Part shown: in pieces, positions 13,463 to 23,279 of the stretch | Layout of the letters: every line of letters begins with the position of its first letter | Numbering within the stretch: position 1 is the first letter of the stretch | Assembly (NCBI GenBank): GCA_934203355.1 | Contig: CAKPZC010000014.1 | Location: forward strand, 1-38,998 | Direction: 5' to 3' | DNA from: an uncultured Prevotella sp. | GTDB taxonomy: Bacteria > Bacteroidota > Bacteroidia > Bacteroidales > Bacteroidaceae | Length of the DNA stretch: 38,998 bases | Position numbers and translations under genes: made by a program | Notes under the pieces: model-generated | What the model was told of the DNA's origin: nothing | The model's database searches: none | What the model saw: the letters and a program-made list of their open reading frames with translations, nothing else

Positions 13463-14815
13463 TTAGTTGCTCTCAATTACCTTGCCGGCTCCGCGATAAA
13501 GCTTGATTGGACCGTCGAGCAATACAGCTACTACTGTAATCATTGGGTCGAGCGAATGCTCTGGTACGTTGATATAGAGATTGCCCGGCACCTCGCTCCA
13601 GTAGTTCTTGTTGTAGACCTTCGACTGAATAATCTCACCGTCGCCAACAACCCACACACGATTCACCTTATTCATCAAGCCCTTCACCTCGATAGGACCA
13701 TTGGGCTTATACGGCAAATAGAGATAGAGCACGTCGCCAGCCTCGTTGAGCGTAGTGTATCCCTGGAAATGCTCTCCTGGGATGCCAGCACGAGTGTCGT
13801 AGATGGCTTCCTTGTGCTTCTTGGTCCAGCGTCCAAACTCCTTGAGAATAGCTACCTGCTCCTCGGGGATTGTGCCGTCCTCCTTAGGACCGATGTCGAG
13901 AAGCATATTGCCGCCCATCGACAGACAGTCGACGAATGTGCGCAGAAGGATGTAGGGCGACTTATAGTTAGTGTCGGCATGCTGATAGCCCCATGAGTCG
14001 TTCATGGTCATGCAAAGCTCCCAATGCTTGTCGGCTGGACGCACTACGGGCACACCCTGTTCAGGAGTGGCATAGTCGCCATAGCCCTGGATGCGCGAGT
14101 TGATGATGACATTCTTGTTTGCCTTGCGCAGGAACTCCGACATACCCTTGGCGTTCCATGTCTCGGCAGTCTGCTCCCAGTCGCCGTCAAACCAGTAGAG
14201 GTCGGGCTTATACTGATTGAGTTCGTCGAGCTGGTCGAAGTCAAACTTTAGGAACTTCTGCCAGCGTGCTGGGTCGTCCTTCACGTCGTAGCGTGTCTCA
14301 GTGCGTGTGAAGTTGGGATAGTCGGGATGCGACCAGTCGATGAGCGAGTAGTAGAGTCCGAGTTTGAGTCCATGCTTGCGCACTTCCTTAACAAACGGAG
14401 TCACGAGGTCGCGCTTGGCAGCTGTTGCCTTCACGGTGTTGAGGTCGCTGTATTTAGTGTTCCACAGAGCCACACCGTCGTGATGCTTGGTTGTGAGCAC
14501 GGTATAGCGGGCTCCACTCTCCTTGATAAGGTCGACCCATGCCTTGGGGTCGTAGTTCTTGGCTGTGAATCCCTGACACTGATTCATATAGTCTTCGTAG
14601 GGCAGATACTTGTTGTGGAACGACCAACTCTCCGACACTCCATTCACAGCATATATGCCATAGTGGATAAACACACCTAACTTGGCGTGGTCGAACCATT
14701 CCATGCGCTTGTCCTTCTGTTCTTCTGTCTCTTGTGTTGCGGCAGCTGTCTGAGCAACAGCTCCTGTCATTGCTGCGGCGCACAACAACGAGCTAAATAA
14801 GCGTTTCATTCTCAT
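13463..14815 (-). CDS. GH29 alpha-L-fucosidase
   Basis: The 450-aa secreted enzyme begins with a signal peptide (about residues 1-25, ending near QTAAA). The catalytic TIM barrel shows [35 protein letters not shown] and [10 protein letters not shown], whose aspartate in WFDGDW is the expected nucleophile. This order is diagnostic for GH29. A C-terminal beta-sandwich follows from about residue 350. The enzyme should remove alpha-linked L-fucose from glycan ends or from core GlcNAc. It is followed at 11 nt by the PNGase F-like gene, and its own promoter sits at 14864-14871. Confidence 0.95.
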   Translation of the reverse strand: MRMKRLFSSLLCAAAMTGAVAQTAAATQETEEQKDKRMEWFDHAKLGVFIHYGIYAVNGVSESWSFHNKYLPYEDYMNQCQGFTAKNYDPKAWVDLIKESGARYTVLTTKHHDGVALWNTKYSDLNTVKATAAKRDLVTPFVKEVRKHGLKLGLYYSLIDWSHPDYPNFTRTETRYDVKDDPARWQKFLKFDFDQLDELNQYKPDLYWFDGDWEQTAETWNAKGMSEFLRKANKNVIINSRIQGYGDYATPEQGVPVVRPADKHWELCMTMNDSWGYQHADTNYKSPYILLRTFVDCLSMGGNMLLDIGPKEDGTIPEEQVAILKEFGRWTKKHKEAIYDTRAGIPGEHFQGYTTLNEAGDVLYLYLPYKPNGPIEVKGLMNKVNRVWVVGDGEIIQSKVYNKNYWSEVPGNLYINVPEHSLDPMITVVAVLLDGPIKLYRGAGKVIESN

Positions 14816-14863
14816 AATTGTAAATTATTAGTTTTTAAGATAATACATTGGATAATTTGAATA

Positions 14864-14871
14864 CAAAGGTA
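14864..14871 (-). promoter_or_regulatory. Promoter -7 box for the fucosidase-PNGase pair
   Basis: TACCTTTG on the minus strand (14871 to 14864) matches TAnnTTTG and sits about 50 bp before the GH29 start. With the strong terminator upstream at 14928-14979 it indicates that the two enzymes have a transcript separate from susCD. Confidence 0.6.
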
Positions 14872-14921
14872 AACAAAAAATCTCATTATATATAATAAAA
14901 CATCTCCTTATTCGGGATGGA

Positions 14922-14979
14922 CTTAAAAAAAGCCCCTATGAATATATTCATTGAACGAATATGACTCATAGGAGCTTTT
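14922..14979 (-). terminator. Rho-independent terminator after susD
   Basis: On the minus strand AAAAGCTCCTATGA pairs with TCATAGGGGCTTTT (one mismatch) around a loop that holds a smaller ATTCGTTCAATGAAT hairpin, followed by a run of T. It lies about 75 bp after the SusD stop and should end most susCD transcripts before the fucosidase gene. Confidence 0.8.
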
Positions 14980-15052
14980 CTTATCTTAAAGTGAATACTT
15001 ACGGGACATAAAATAAATCAAGACTTATAATACATCCCGCAAGAATTGTCAT

Positions 15053-16801
15053 TTACTGCTTTACGCCAGAAAGCTTATAGTATTCGCCAGTTGTTGCCCA
15101 GAACAACTTGGTGTAGTAACCATAAGTGTCGCCGCTACCATAATACTTAGATACAGCATCCTGATAGTGCTTCTGGTTGTAGTTCTGCTCATCGCTTGGA
15201 TAAGGCAGACGGTTGGCAGGTGTAGGATAGCTTGTGGTAATACCATCAGCCGAGAATGTCACCTGTGGGAAACCTGTACGACGTGTCACGTTCCAAGCCT
15301 CGAGAGTGTTGGTCCAGCTGAAGTTCAACCAAAGCTGTGTAGCCACAACCGACTGCTCTGGCTTCCAAATCTTCTCGGCATAAGCCAAGATAGCCTCATC
15401 AGACGGCTTAACACACTCACGCTTGCTGTAGTAGCTGTCGTTAGGATTCTTTGGGTCGTAGAAAGAACTTGTGGTCTTAACGTTCCAGAAGTAGTCGGTA
15501 GACTGCTTCACACCGTTAACGAAGTTTTCCTTAGCCTTAGCGTCGTCCTTAGACACACCATAGCCCATGAGATAAGCCTCAGACTTAGAGAGGCTAACCT
15601 CGGCAGCACTAATCCAAAGACCGAAGGTGTTATTGTTGCCGTTGTACTCAGCAATACCAGCATAAGCTGTAGAGTCGAGAGTACAGTAGTAACCAGCACC
15701 TACGATAGACGGTGTGCGCTGAGCATACTCCTTCTGCTTCTCAGAAGCGATGTTTGAAATCTCCTGGTTAGACTTTGTAACGTCGTAAGAGATGTACTCG
15801 CCATCCGGGTTCGGGTCGAGAAGCACTGTGAGACGTGGGTCGGTGTCGGCTGTAGGAATACCGTTAGCAGGCACGTTCAGAGCGTCGAGATAAGCCTGCG
15901 ACGGTGTATAGCCTCCATGGAGAGCCTGTGAGAGGCTCTTGCCGAAGTTGAAGTCGTCGTTGGCTGTGCTTGGATCAACACCCATATTCTCGTCGTTGCT
16001 CTCGATAACTGGATACTTCGACGGGTTGTTGAGAACATCGGCGATAGTAGCCTTACCCTCGGCTACGAGAGTACCGTTGGTAGCGAGGTGAAGACCGATG
16101 CGGAGACGCAAAGAGTTGATATACTTCTGCCACAAAGAGATGTCGCCAGCTGCGCGAGTATAGTCCTTGTTCTTCAAGCTCGCCTGTGCTACCGAGTTAG
16201 GACCGCCGTTAGCAAAGTAGTCGGCAGCATCCTTCAACTCCAGCAGAATCTGCTTGTAGAGGTCGGTGTCGTTCTCGTAAACGGCCTTCTCCTTTGCACC
16301 TACGTAGTCGCTGTTCTCCCAAAGAGTACCGGCACCATTGAATGGCACGCTACCGAAGAGCGACAGCATCTCGTGGAGCTGAGCGTCGATAAGTACACGA
16401 GAGAGCACGAGGAACACCTCGTTGTTGGGCTTCTGTGAGTCATCGAGAGCGTTGTAGGTCTTCTGAAGCAGACGATACTGTGTGAGCATATCGTAGAAGT
16501 TCTTCCAGCGGTCGTTATAGCGAGGCTCGCCAGCACCCTGGAAACGACCCTTGCTGTTTGAATTGCCGAAGATACCTGAATATGTTGCCGAAGTAGTCAT
16601 CTGGCAATAATAGCGATAGTACATCGGGGTCATCCATGTGTTGCCCTTGTAGAGCACCGACGTGAACACGTCGGACACAGTCGCAGTCTTAGTAGTAGAC
16701 GGCTTCTGATATTTGTCGGTATAGTCCGAGTCAGAGCAAGCTCCAAGTGTCATAAGAGCCAAACCCGCCACTGCGATTGAAGAAAATATATTCTTTTTCA
16801 T
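15053..16801 (-). CDS. SusD/RagB-family glycan-binding surface lipoprotein
   Basis: The 582-aa lipoprotein has a signal peptide with lipobox LGAC (Cys22) followed by SDSD, an acidic start consistent with surface export in Bacteroidetes. The body is helical and rich in Tyr, Trp and Asn, with the SusD-like features YYCQMTTSATYSGIF, RWKNFYDMLTQYRLL, DAQLHEMLSLFGSVPF and a C-terminal NRLPYPSDEQNYN. It most resembles the SusD-like_2 subgroup. It should hold the glycan on top of the SusC barrel. It lies 36 nt after susC, the standard pair arrangement. Confidence 0.95.
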   Translation of the reverse strand: MKKNIFSSIAVAGLALMTLGACSDSDYTDKYQKPSTTKTATVSDVFTSVLYKGNTWMTPMYYRYYCQMTTSATYSGIFGNSNSKGRFQGAGEPRYNDRWKNFYDMLTQYRLLQKTYNALDDSQKPNNEVFLVLSRVLIDAQLHEMLSLFGSVPFNGAGTLWENSDYVGAKEKAVYENDTDLYKQILLELKDAADYFANGGPNSVAQASLKNKDYTRAAGDISLWQKYINSLRLRIGLHLATNGTLVAEGKATIADVLNNPSKYPVIESNDENMGVDPSTANDDFNFGKSLSQALHGGYTPSQAYLDALNVPANGIPTADTDPRLTVLLDPNPDGEYISYDVTKSNQEISNIASEKQKEYAQRTPSIVGAGYYCTLDSTAYAGIAEYNGNNNTFGLWISAAEVSLSKSEAYLMGYGVSKDDAKAKENFVNGVKQSTDYFWNVKTTSSFYDPKNPNDSYYSKRECVKPSDEAILAYAEKIWKPEQSVVATQLWLNFSWTNTLEAWNVTRRTGFPQVTFSADGITTSYPTPANRLPYPSDEQNYNQKHYQDAVSKYYGSGDTYGYYTKLFWATTGEYYKLSGVKQ

Positions 16802-16837
16802 ATACTTTTCTGTTTTATTGATTCTTTTAGATTCTTA

Positions 16838-19800
16838 TTAGAAGCTTGCGCGGAGAGAGATACCGAATGTGCGTGCACTTGCGGTAGAACCGCCAACGAT
16901 TGACTGATAAATCCAGTTAGTACCGTCGGTTGTCTCTGAGTCGAACAACTTCATTGAACGATAGATATAGAACGGGTTGCGTGCGAATGCAGAAACTGTC
17001 AAGTTGTTGCAAGCAAACTTCTTGGTGAGAGCTGTTGGCAATGTGTAAGCCAAGCTAATCTCACGACACTTGATGTAAGAGTTCTTCTGTACAGCATCAG
17101 TGTAGCTCTGAGTTGCGCCAGAACCCCAACCATACAAACCGTCGTTAGCCTCGAACTGAGTTACGATGATGTCGTTAGGTGTGCCGTCTTCCTTAACACC
17201 CGGCAGAATCAAGCCGTTGTCCCATACATAGTGGCCGTCGATCATTGTCTCGCCACGCTTGTAGTTCTTCATCTGAGAAGCGTCTACACGCACGAGAGAT
17301 GCCTTATCGGTCACCTTGTCGGTCTTGCTATAGTAGAAGATACCGCCTGTAGCTGCGTCGCGAACGCCAACAGCGTCGGTGATGTTACCTACAGACATCA
17401 TGTACTGCCACGGCAAGTTGAGCACGTCGCCACCGATACGGAAGTCGAAGCTCATGTCGAGAGACCAGTTCTTATAGCTTACACTTGTGCCGAAACCACC
17501 AGTGAGCTTAGGCATAGCGTTGCCCACCTTGTGCATCTCGGTCTTATCGGCAATTCGCAGACCGTCTGAGCCGATGAGATACTGACCTGTCTTCTCGTCC
17601 TTCTTCCATGTCCATGCATACCAGTCGCCCATAGGCTCGCCAACATGCGACTCCAAACGTACGGCACCGTCGGTGCCGTAGTGCTCAAGGCGATCAAGAC
17701 CATCAGCAAGCTTCTTCACCTTGTTCTGGTTCCATGCGATGTTGCCACGAACATCCCAACGCCAATCCTTGTTCATGATAGGAGTGCCGTTGACGCTGAA
17801 CTCGATACCCTTGTTGGTCAAGTCGCCCACGTTCATCAACATAGATGTACCACCCATTGAGGCAGCTGCTGTTGTGTTAAGAATCTGGTCCTTGATGTCA
17901 TTGCTATAGAAGTTGAACTCAAAGCCCAAGCGGTTGTTGAAGAACTTGTTCTCGATACCAACCTCAAACTCGTGCTTCTTCTCCGGAGTGATGCTCTCGT
18001 TACCAACGGTTGTCGGCACGTAGATATATGTATATGTCTTGTCGCGGTTCAATGAGTTGGCGCTGAGCACGAGGTTAGCCTTGTAGAGCTCAGGAGCGTT
18101 ACCTACGATACCGTAAGACACGCGCACCTTACCATAGTTCCACCAGTTAGGACGCTTGTCCTTGAGAAGCTCTGTATAGAGAACACTTCCACTTACAGAA
18201 GGATACCAGAATGAGTTGTGGCCCTTAGCAAGTGTAGAAGTCTTCTCCTGACGGATAGAACCCTCCAAGTAAGCCCAGCTGTCGAAGCCATAGCTTGCGG
18301 TGAGGAACATACCAGTGCGGAGCAACTCCTGCTTGTTCATGCTGGCATTCTTGGTGCCTACAGAGGCAGCGAGGTCGAACCAGTTCTCTTGGAGCAAACC
18401 GTTCTGTGTGCTTACAGAGCTCTGATAGAGACGCTCGGTACGTGCATTCCAACCGAAGTTGGCTGTGACGTTGTGCTTCTCGGCGAATGTCTTGTCGAGC
18501 ATCAACATAGCGTCGCCATAAACGATGTTATACTGATAGTTGGTCAGACCATAAGAGTCAGAGAATGAGCCATTTGTTGAGAATGCATGAGCGTTCTCGG
18601 CACGGTTCTTGTTCTCGGTCTTGTCGGTTGTGAGGTCGGAAGCCAAACGAGCGCTCAACTTCAATCCTGGGATGATGTCCCATGTCGGGTTGATAGAACC
18701 GATAAAGCGGTTGTGCTGCTCCTCCTGTGTCTTGCCGTAGATGTTCCAGAAGTACTCGCTCATCAATGATGTAGAGCCCATCGGAGTGTAGAGGAACTGC
18801 TCGTCGGGAGTCATTGTCTGGTCGGTACCGCCATTAATCTTGGCAATAGAGTTCTGATAGCCAGCACTTGTCATAGTGTGCTTGCGGATGTACTCAACAT
18901 CTGTGAAACCACCCATCATACCTGTATAGTTATTGGTAAGACGAGAGATACGGTAAGGACGGTTCTTGATATACTGGCTTGTGAATGTTGCGCTATAGTT
19001 CAACTTGATGGTCTTGGTCACGTCGAACGAACCGTTCAAGTTGAAGTTGTGCTTCTTGTTCTTAGAGTTGTACTGCATCGGCAGAACATCGTTGTAAGTA
19101 TAAGAGAAACGGATGTTGTTGCGATCAGTGCTATTTGTAAGAGCAAGGTTGTATGTCTGGTTTACACCTGTACGGAAGATGTCGTTCCACTGATTGTGGT
19201 CAATCGGAGTGAAGGCGCGCTCTGTACCGTCGAAGTATGTAACCTTCTTGTTTGCGTCGTAACGTGCACCGTATGAGTAGTAAGACTCACGGTTGGGGGT
19301 TGTGATAGGATTGCCGTTGAGGTCCATACGAATCTGACGGAAACCAGTCAAAGCAGTCTGGTCGTTGTCGCCGAGAACGTAGTTGTCGTAGCCAGGACCA
19401 AACTCCTTCTGAATCTCAGGCATGTATGCAACGCGATCGATGCTAACGTTAGCACTGAAGTCCACGCGTGTACCACCACCCTTGGCACCCTTCTTTGTTG
19501 TAATCATCACAACGCCGTTGGCAGCCTCAGAACCGTAAAGAGCAGAAGCGGCAGCACCCTTCAAGATAGAGATGTTGTCGATGTCCTCAGGGTTGATATC
19601 TACAAGACCGTTAGACTCGATGCGCTGGCTTCCCCAATAGTCGCTGTTGTTGGCGTTACCGTTGCGGATAGGCACACCGTCGAGCACGAGCAACGGCTGA
19701 GTGTTGCCCGAGATAGAAGAAAGACCACGAACAGAGATAGAAACGGCTGATGTACCACCACCAGGAGCCGACTGAATGCGCACACCTGTAGCCTTACCAT

Positions 19801-20275
19801 AAAGACCGGCAGCGATATTGCTTGAACCTGTTCTTGTGAGGTCGTCGGCACCTACGGTACTTACTGCATAACCAAGCTTCTTGGCGTCCTTCTTGATACC
19901 GAGGGCTGTAACTACAACCTCGTCAAGAGCTTTTGAGTCTTCCTCAAGTGTAATATTAAGGGGCTGTCCCTTGTAAACAACTTCCTGTGCGTTGTAGCCC
20001 AGATAAGTGAAACGCAAAGTAGCACCTTTCTTTACGTTGGCAATCTTGAAGTTACCGTCAAGGTCTGTAACAGTACCGTTAGTAGTTCCCTTAACGACAA
20101 CTGATACACCAATAATTGGTTCACCGGTAGCGTCTTTAACAATACCTGTGCACTCTGCGTCCTGCTGTACATTCTGCACAACATTCTGAGCCGAAGTAGG
20201 TGCAGCATAAGCTGAGGCTGCTGGCAAAGCCATGAGAGCCATCATCATGCCGACCGTTTGTACTCGTTTTGACAT
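16838..20275 (-). CDS. SusC/RagA-family TonB-dependent outer-membrane transporter
   Basis: The 1145-aa protein has a signal peptide (to about residue 24), a carboxypeptidase regulatory-like domain (about 38-118: GIVKDATGEPIIGVSVVVKG, GNFKIANVKKGATLRFTYLG), a plug domain (about 120-265: ALDEVVVTALGIKKDAKKLG, NPEDIDNISILKGAAASALY, ANGVVMITTKKG) and a long beta-barrel ending RTFGISLRASF. The aromatic C-terminus is typical of outer-membrane barrels. No FecR-interacting N-terminal extension is visible, so regulation is not by an anti-sigma relay through this protein. It should import oligosaccharides released at the surface, with energy from TonB. Confidence 0.96.
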   Translation of the reverse strand: MSKRVQTVGMMMALMALPAASAYAAPTSAQNVVQNVQQDAECTGIVKDATGEPIIGVSVVVKGTTNGTVTDLDGNFKIANVKKGATLRFTYLGYNAQEVVYKGQPLNITLEEDSKALDEVVVTALGIKKDAKKLGYAVSTVGADDLTRTGSSNIAAGLYGKATGVRIQSAPGGGTSAVSISVRGLSSISGNTQPLLVLDGVPIRNGNANNSDYWGSQRIESNGLVDINPEDIDNISILKGAAASALYGSEAANGVVMITTKKGAKGGGTRVDFSANVSIDRVAYMPEIQKEFGPGYDNYVLGDNDQTALTGFRQIRMDLNGNPITTPNRESYYSYGARYDANKKVTYFDGTERAFTPIDHNQWNDIFRTGVNQTYNLALTNSTDRNNIRFSYTYNDVLPMQYNSKNKKHNFNLNGSFDVTKTIKLNYSATFTSQYIKNRPYRISRLTNNYTGMMGGFTDVEYIRKHTMTSAGYQNSIAKINGGTDQTMTPDEQFLYTPMGSTSLMSEYFWNIYGKTQEEQHNRFIGSINPTWDIIPGLKLSARLASDLTTDKTENKNRAENAHAFSTNGSFSDSYGLTNYQYNIVYGDAMLMLDKTFAEKHNVTANFGWNARTERLYQSSVSTQNGLLQENWFDLAASVGTKNASMNKQELLRTGMFLTASYGFDSWAYLEGSIRQEKTSTLAKGHNSFWYPSVSGSVLYTELLKDKRPNWWNYGKVRVSYGIVGNAPELYKANLVLSANSLNRDKTYTYIYVPTTVGNESITPEKKHEFEVGIENKFFNNRLGFEFNFYSNDIKDQILNTTAAASMGGTSMLMNVGDLTNKGIEFSVNGTPIMNKDWRWDVRGNIAWNQNKVKKLADGLDRLEHYGTDGAVRLESHVGEPMGDWYAWTWKKDEKTGQYLIGSDGLRIADKTEMHKVGNAMPKLTGGFGTSVSYKNWSLDMSFDFRIGGDVLNLPWQYMMSVGNITDAVGVRDAATGGIFYYSKTDKVTDKASLVRVDASQMKNYKRGETMIDGHYVWDNGLILPGVKEDGTPNDIIVTQFEANDGLYGWGSGATQSYTDAVQKNSYIKCREISLAYTLPTALTKKFACNNLTVSAFARNPFYIYRSMKLFDSETTDGTNWIYQSIVGGSTASARTFGISLRASF

Positions 20276-20418
20276 AGATGTTAAATTTTAATTAGTTGAT
20301 AAAAATAGTTTGAATTAGACAGAAAAAAAGTAGTATATAGAATTATAGGTCTATACATTTTCTCCTTCTTTAGCATCTAAAACACAGCAACAACCGCATG
20401 TTATTGCTAATGTCGCTG

Positions 20419-20426
20419 CAAAATTA
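20419..20426 (-). promoter_or_regulatory. Promoter -7 box of susC
   Basis: TAATTTTG on the minus strand (20426 to 20419) matches TAnnTTTG and gives a leader of about 135 nt before susC. No regulator gene of the hybrid two-component, SusR or ECF-sigma type lies in this window, so the controller of the locus is elsewhere or the locus is controlled by other means. The 474-bp divergent gap (20276-20749) is very AT-rich and holds no gene. Confidence 0.55.
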
Positions 20427-20654
20427 AAACATTTTTTAAATACACCAATGTACTTTTAAGAAAAAAAAAGTTAAACAACAAAAGATTTGTAATTATTTTT
20501 TAGTACAAAAAGAAACAAACACGTCCTAAAGCACAACAACAACAACTGTGCATTACACAAAACATATTTTTAATTTATATAAGAAAAACGAACACTTGAA
20601 GATATTATTTCGCCTTTTTCTCTGGCAAAAGGCTATTATCTCAATATTTTTTTC

Positions 20655-20662
20655 TAAATTTG
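20655..20662 (+). promoter_or_regulatory. Promoter -7 box of the divergent glycoside hydrolase gene
   Basis: TAAATTTG matches TAnnTTTG, about 88 bp before the ATG at 20750. No convincing -33 element was found. Confidence 0.5.
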
Positions 20663-20749
20663 CACCTTAACAGAAAATGCTACACATTTTACCGACATCT
20701 ACATAAAAATTATAAGTAAAACAACATAACTAAATCAAAAACAAACAAC

Positions 20750-21853
20750 ATGAAGAAATTGTTTCTTTCACTCGCCTTGGCGCTCACCTCTCTGTGCGCA
20801 AGCGCCAAGGGCAACCAGATTCCCGTATACGCATGGGCTGGCTATGGCGACAATGCCACTGAAAAATCACTGACAGCCGACTACAAGGCTTGGAAAAAAC
20901 ACGGTGTGACAGGTGTGTGCATCAATGCAGGTATGGACATTGAGAAAATCCGTACAGCTGCCAAGGCTGCAAAGAAAGCAGGACTGGAATACCACGCATG
21001 GGTGCCGACAATGACTCCTGGCGGAAAGCCCAAGAGCTGGTATACAGTAAACCGACTGGGTGAGTCGGCTTGCGACAATCCTCCATACGTGCCCTACTAC
21101 ACCACTCTCGACCCACGCAACGAAGAAGTGAAGAAGTTCCTCACATCTACATTCGAGAAGATTGCTGAGATTCCAGAGGTAGACTACGTGCAGCTCGACT
21201 ATATCCGCTATGCCGACGTGATTCTCGCCCGCGGACTTTGGGACAAATACGGACTCGTGATGAACGGCGAGTATGCCAAGGCAGACTTCTGCTACTGCGA
21301 CAACTGCGTGGCTGAGTTCAAGAAGCAGAGCGGCATTGACATTACCAAGGTGTGCGACCCGTCGAAAATCAAGGAGTGGGCACAGTTCCGCTGCGATGCC
21401 ATCACGGCTCTGGTAAACCATATCAGCGACGCTGTGCACGCCAAGGGCAAGAAACTCAGTGCCGACGTATTCCCTGGACCTAAGAGCTATGCCGAATGGA
21501 TGGTGCGCCAGCAGTGGAACAACTGGAAACTCGATGCTGTGTTCCCAATGAACTACAACGACTTCTATATGGAGCCTGCCGGATGGGTGGGCAAGGTGAC
21601 AAAGGAAGAGGCCGAATCAATCAAGGGCAAAGACATGAAGCTCTATAGCGGCATCTTCATCTGCCACGACTGGCAGCACAAAGACAAGGTTATCGACCCC
21701 GAGAACTCGGGACTCCTGCCATCGGAGATAGCCGAGGCTGTGGAGACATCAATGGCTGCTGGAGCCGACGGCATCAGCATCTTCACTCCTAACGACATGA
21801 CCGAGGAACACTGGGCTGAACTTGAAAAAGTATTGAAGAAACTTGAGAAATAA
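20750..21853 (+). CDS. Secreted TIM-barrel glycoside hydrolase (GHL10/family 10-like)
   Basis: The 367-aa protein has a signal peptide (about residues 1-19). The core reads as a (beta/alpha)8 barrel: GVTGVCINAGMDIEKIRTAA, YHAWVPTMTPGG, then VDYVQLDYIRYADV (about 147-160), the pattern of GHL10/DUF187-type glycosidases, where the Asp is on strand 4 next to the active site. LDAVFPMNYNDFYM and LYSGIFICHDW supply later strands. Members are assigned glycosidase activity by fold, with few tested substrates. It diverges from susC and is intact, so I take it as part of the same glycan locus; an endo-acting role on N-glycans is possible but cannot be read from sequence. Confidence 0.78.
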   Translation: MKKLFLSLALALTSLCASAKGNQIPVYAWAGYGDNATEKSLTADYKAWKKHGVTGVCINAGMDIEKIRTAAKAAKKAGLEYHAWVPTMTPGGKPKSWYTVNRLGESACDNPPYVPYYTTLDPRNEEVKKFLTSTFEKIAEIPEVDYVQLDYIRYADVILARGLWDKYGLVMNGEYAKADFCYCDNCVAEFKKQSGIDITKVCDPSKIKEWAQFRCDAITALVNHISDAVHAKGKKLSADVFPGPKSYAEWMVRQQWNNWKLDAVFPMNYNDFYMEPAGWVGKVTKEEAESIKGKDMKLYSGIFICHDWQHKDKVIDPENSGLLPSEIAEAVETSMAAGADGISIFTPNDMTEEHWAELEKVLKKLEK

Positions 21854-21883
21854 TAATAGTGGCGCTTAAGGCGCATCTTATAG

Positions 21884-21922
21884 AAATCCCTCAGGGCAGA
21901 GGCTTTGGGGGATTTTGTATTT
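21884..21922 (+). terminator. Terminator after the glycoside hydrolase gene
   Basis: AAATCCC at 21884-21890 pairs with GGGGATTT at 21907-21914, followed by TGTATTTTG. It is preceded by a GGCGCTTAAGGCGC palindrome at 21861-21874. Position and U-rich end fit a Rho-independent terminator. Confidence 0.6.
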
Positions 21923-22016
21923 TGCTAAATACAACTTCTGAACTTGCGAAATTTAAATTCTTGATACAACAAATAGCAACCATTTTTTTCAAGAAATAGG
22001 TTTTCTAAAAATTAAA

Positions 22017-22055
22017 GGCTGCTACTTCTCTAAAAAAGACAGAGAAGCAACAGCC
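22017..22055 (-). terminator. Terminator after mltG
   Basis: GGCTGCTACTTCTCT (22017-22031) pairs, with a small internal mismatch, with AGAGAAGCAACAGCC (22041-22055). In the minus direction it is followed by TTTAATTTTT, fitting termination of the mltG transcript. Confidence 0.7.
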
Positions 22056-22073
22056 AACAAAGATTTTTTATTC

Positions 22074-23120
22074 TTATTTTATTCCCCTTTTGTTCAGTGC
22101 CTCACTATACCTATGCGCATTCTGCAAGTGTTCGTCGTAGGTACGGGCAAAGTTATGAGTGCCGCTGAAATCTTCCTTCGCACACATATACAGATAGTCG
22201 TGGTGCACAAGATTGAGCACTGCATCTATGCCAGCTATCGACGGAATGCGTATCGGTCCCGGTGGAAGACCTGGATTCACATAGGTGTTGTATGGGCTCT
22301 TCACATGAAGCAGATTGTTGTAAATGCGCTTCAAGTCGAAACGTTTCCATGCGAACTTGATGGTAGGGTCGGCTTGCAGCGGCATTCCCTCGGGATATTC
22401 GTCGTCGCGCAACATCAACCTATTGTAATACATACCTGCCACCATAGGTTTCTCGCCGTCGTTGGCAGTCTCCTCGTCGACTATGCTTGCCAATGTACTC
22501 ACCTCCACCGGCGACAACTTCAGAGTCTTTGCCTTAGCCATGCGCTCGTCGTTCCAGAACTTGCCACACTCCTTCTTCATACGCTCGAGCAGTTTGTCGA
22601 CGCTAACATTCCAATATATGTCGTAGGTGTTGGGAATGAACATGGCAGCGATTGTCGTTGTGTCGTAGCCATACTTGCGACACTCAGCCTCGTCGGCAAG
22701 CGCATCGTAGATGTCGGTGCTGTCAATCATAAGTCGCTTAGACAACTCTGCGGCAAGGCGATCGACAGTGCGCACAGAGGGCACTACGAGGTTCACCGGA
22801 CTCTGTAGTCCATTCTTAAGATGGCGAAATACAGTGAAGGCGCCATCACCCGGCTCAATAGCATAGCGTCCAGTGCGTATGTTGTCGGCATATTTACTGT
22901 GTCGCACAAGCGTGGTGAAGCCCGTCATGGCGTTGGCTTCCGACACAGCCGACAGTTTGAAAACTACCGAGTCCACCGTGTCGTCGTCGTCGATATATAC
23001 ATACTTAGTCTCTGCTCCGCCAAGCATAGAGGCGAAAAAATAGTAATAGACAGCTGCGGCTACCACAGCCAGGCACACGCCTGCCGGAATGAGGTATCTA
23101 CGTTTCAGTTTCTTTTTCAT
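22074..23120 (-). CDS. mltG: Endolytic murein transglycosylase MltG (YceG)
   Basis: The 348-aa inner-membrane protein cuts nascent glycan strands and is thought to set peptidoglycan chain length. A short basic N-terminus and one transmembrane helix (about 10-30) precede a LysM-like region and the YceG domain. The motif ASIVDEETANDGEKPMVAG contains the catalytic glutamate, with YYNRL and GMPLQADPTIKFAW following, then YNTYVNPGLPPGPI and the C-terminal HNFARTYDEH. All are conserved in MltG. The gene is monocistronic, with its own promoter (23152-23159) and terminator. Confidence 0.95.
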   Translation of the reverse strand: MKKKLKRRYLIPAGVCLAVVAAAVYYYFFASMLGGAETKYVYIDDDDTVDSVVFKLSAVSEANAMTGFTTLVRHSKYADNIRTGRYAIEPGDGAFTVFRHLKNGLQSPVNLVVPSVRTVDRLAAELSKRLMIDSTDIYDALADEAECRKYGYDTTTIAAMFIPNTYDIYWNVSVDKLLERMKKECGKFWNDERMAKAKTLKLSPVEVSTLASIVDEETANDGEKPMVAGMYYNRLMLRDDEYPEGMPLQADPTIKFAWKRFDLKRIYNNLLHVKSPYNTYVNPGLPPGPIRIPSIAGIDAVLNLVHHDYLYMCAKEDFSGTHNFARTYDEHLQNAHRYSEALNKRGIK

Positions 23121-23151
23121 TGCATATATGGTATTTTTCTATTTTTAAGTG

Positions 23152-23159
23152 CAAAGATA
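23152..23159 (-). promoter_or_regulatory. Promoter -7 box of mltG
   Basis: TATCTTTG on the minus strand (23159 to 23152) matches TAnnTTTG, about 32 bp before the start codon. Confidence 0.6.
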
Positions 23160-23279
23160 GCCGAATTGCGATACACGACAAAATTTATTTATTTTTTTTA
23201 TACGTATTCTCATTAATATACGTAACTTCGCAACGCAATAGACAAAAGCATTAAGGATACATTATAATATATATAGGTT

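Noticed and set aside
20276..20749. Small RNA or regulator gene in the susC divergent gap
   Set aside because: The region is very AT-rich with only promoter boxes; no frame or stable structure was seen.
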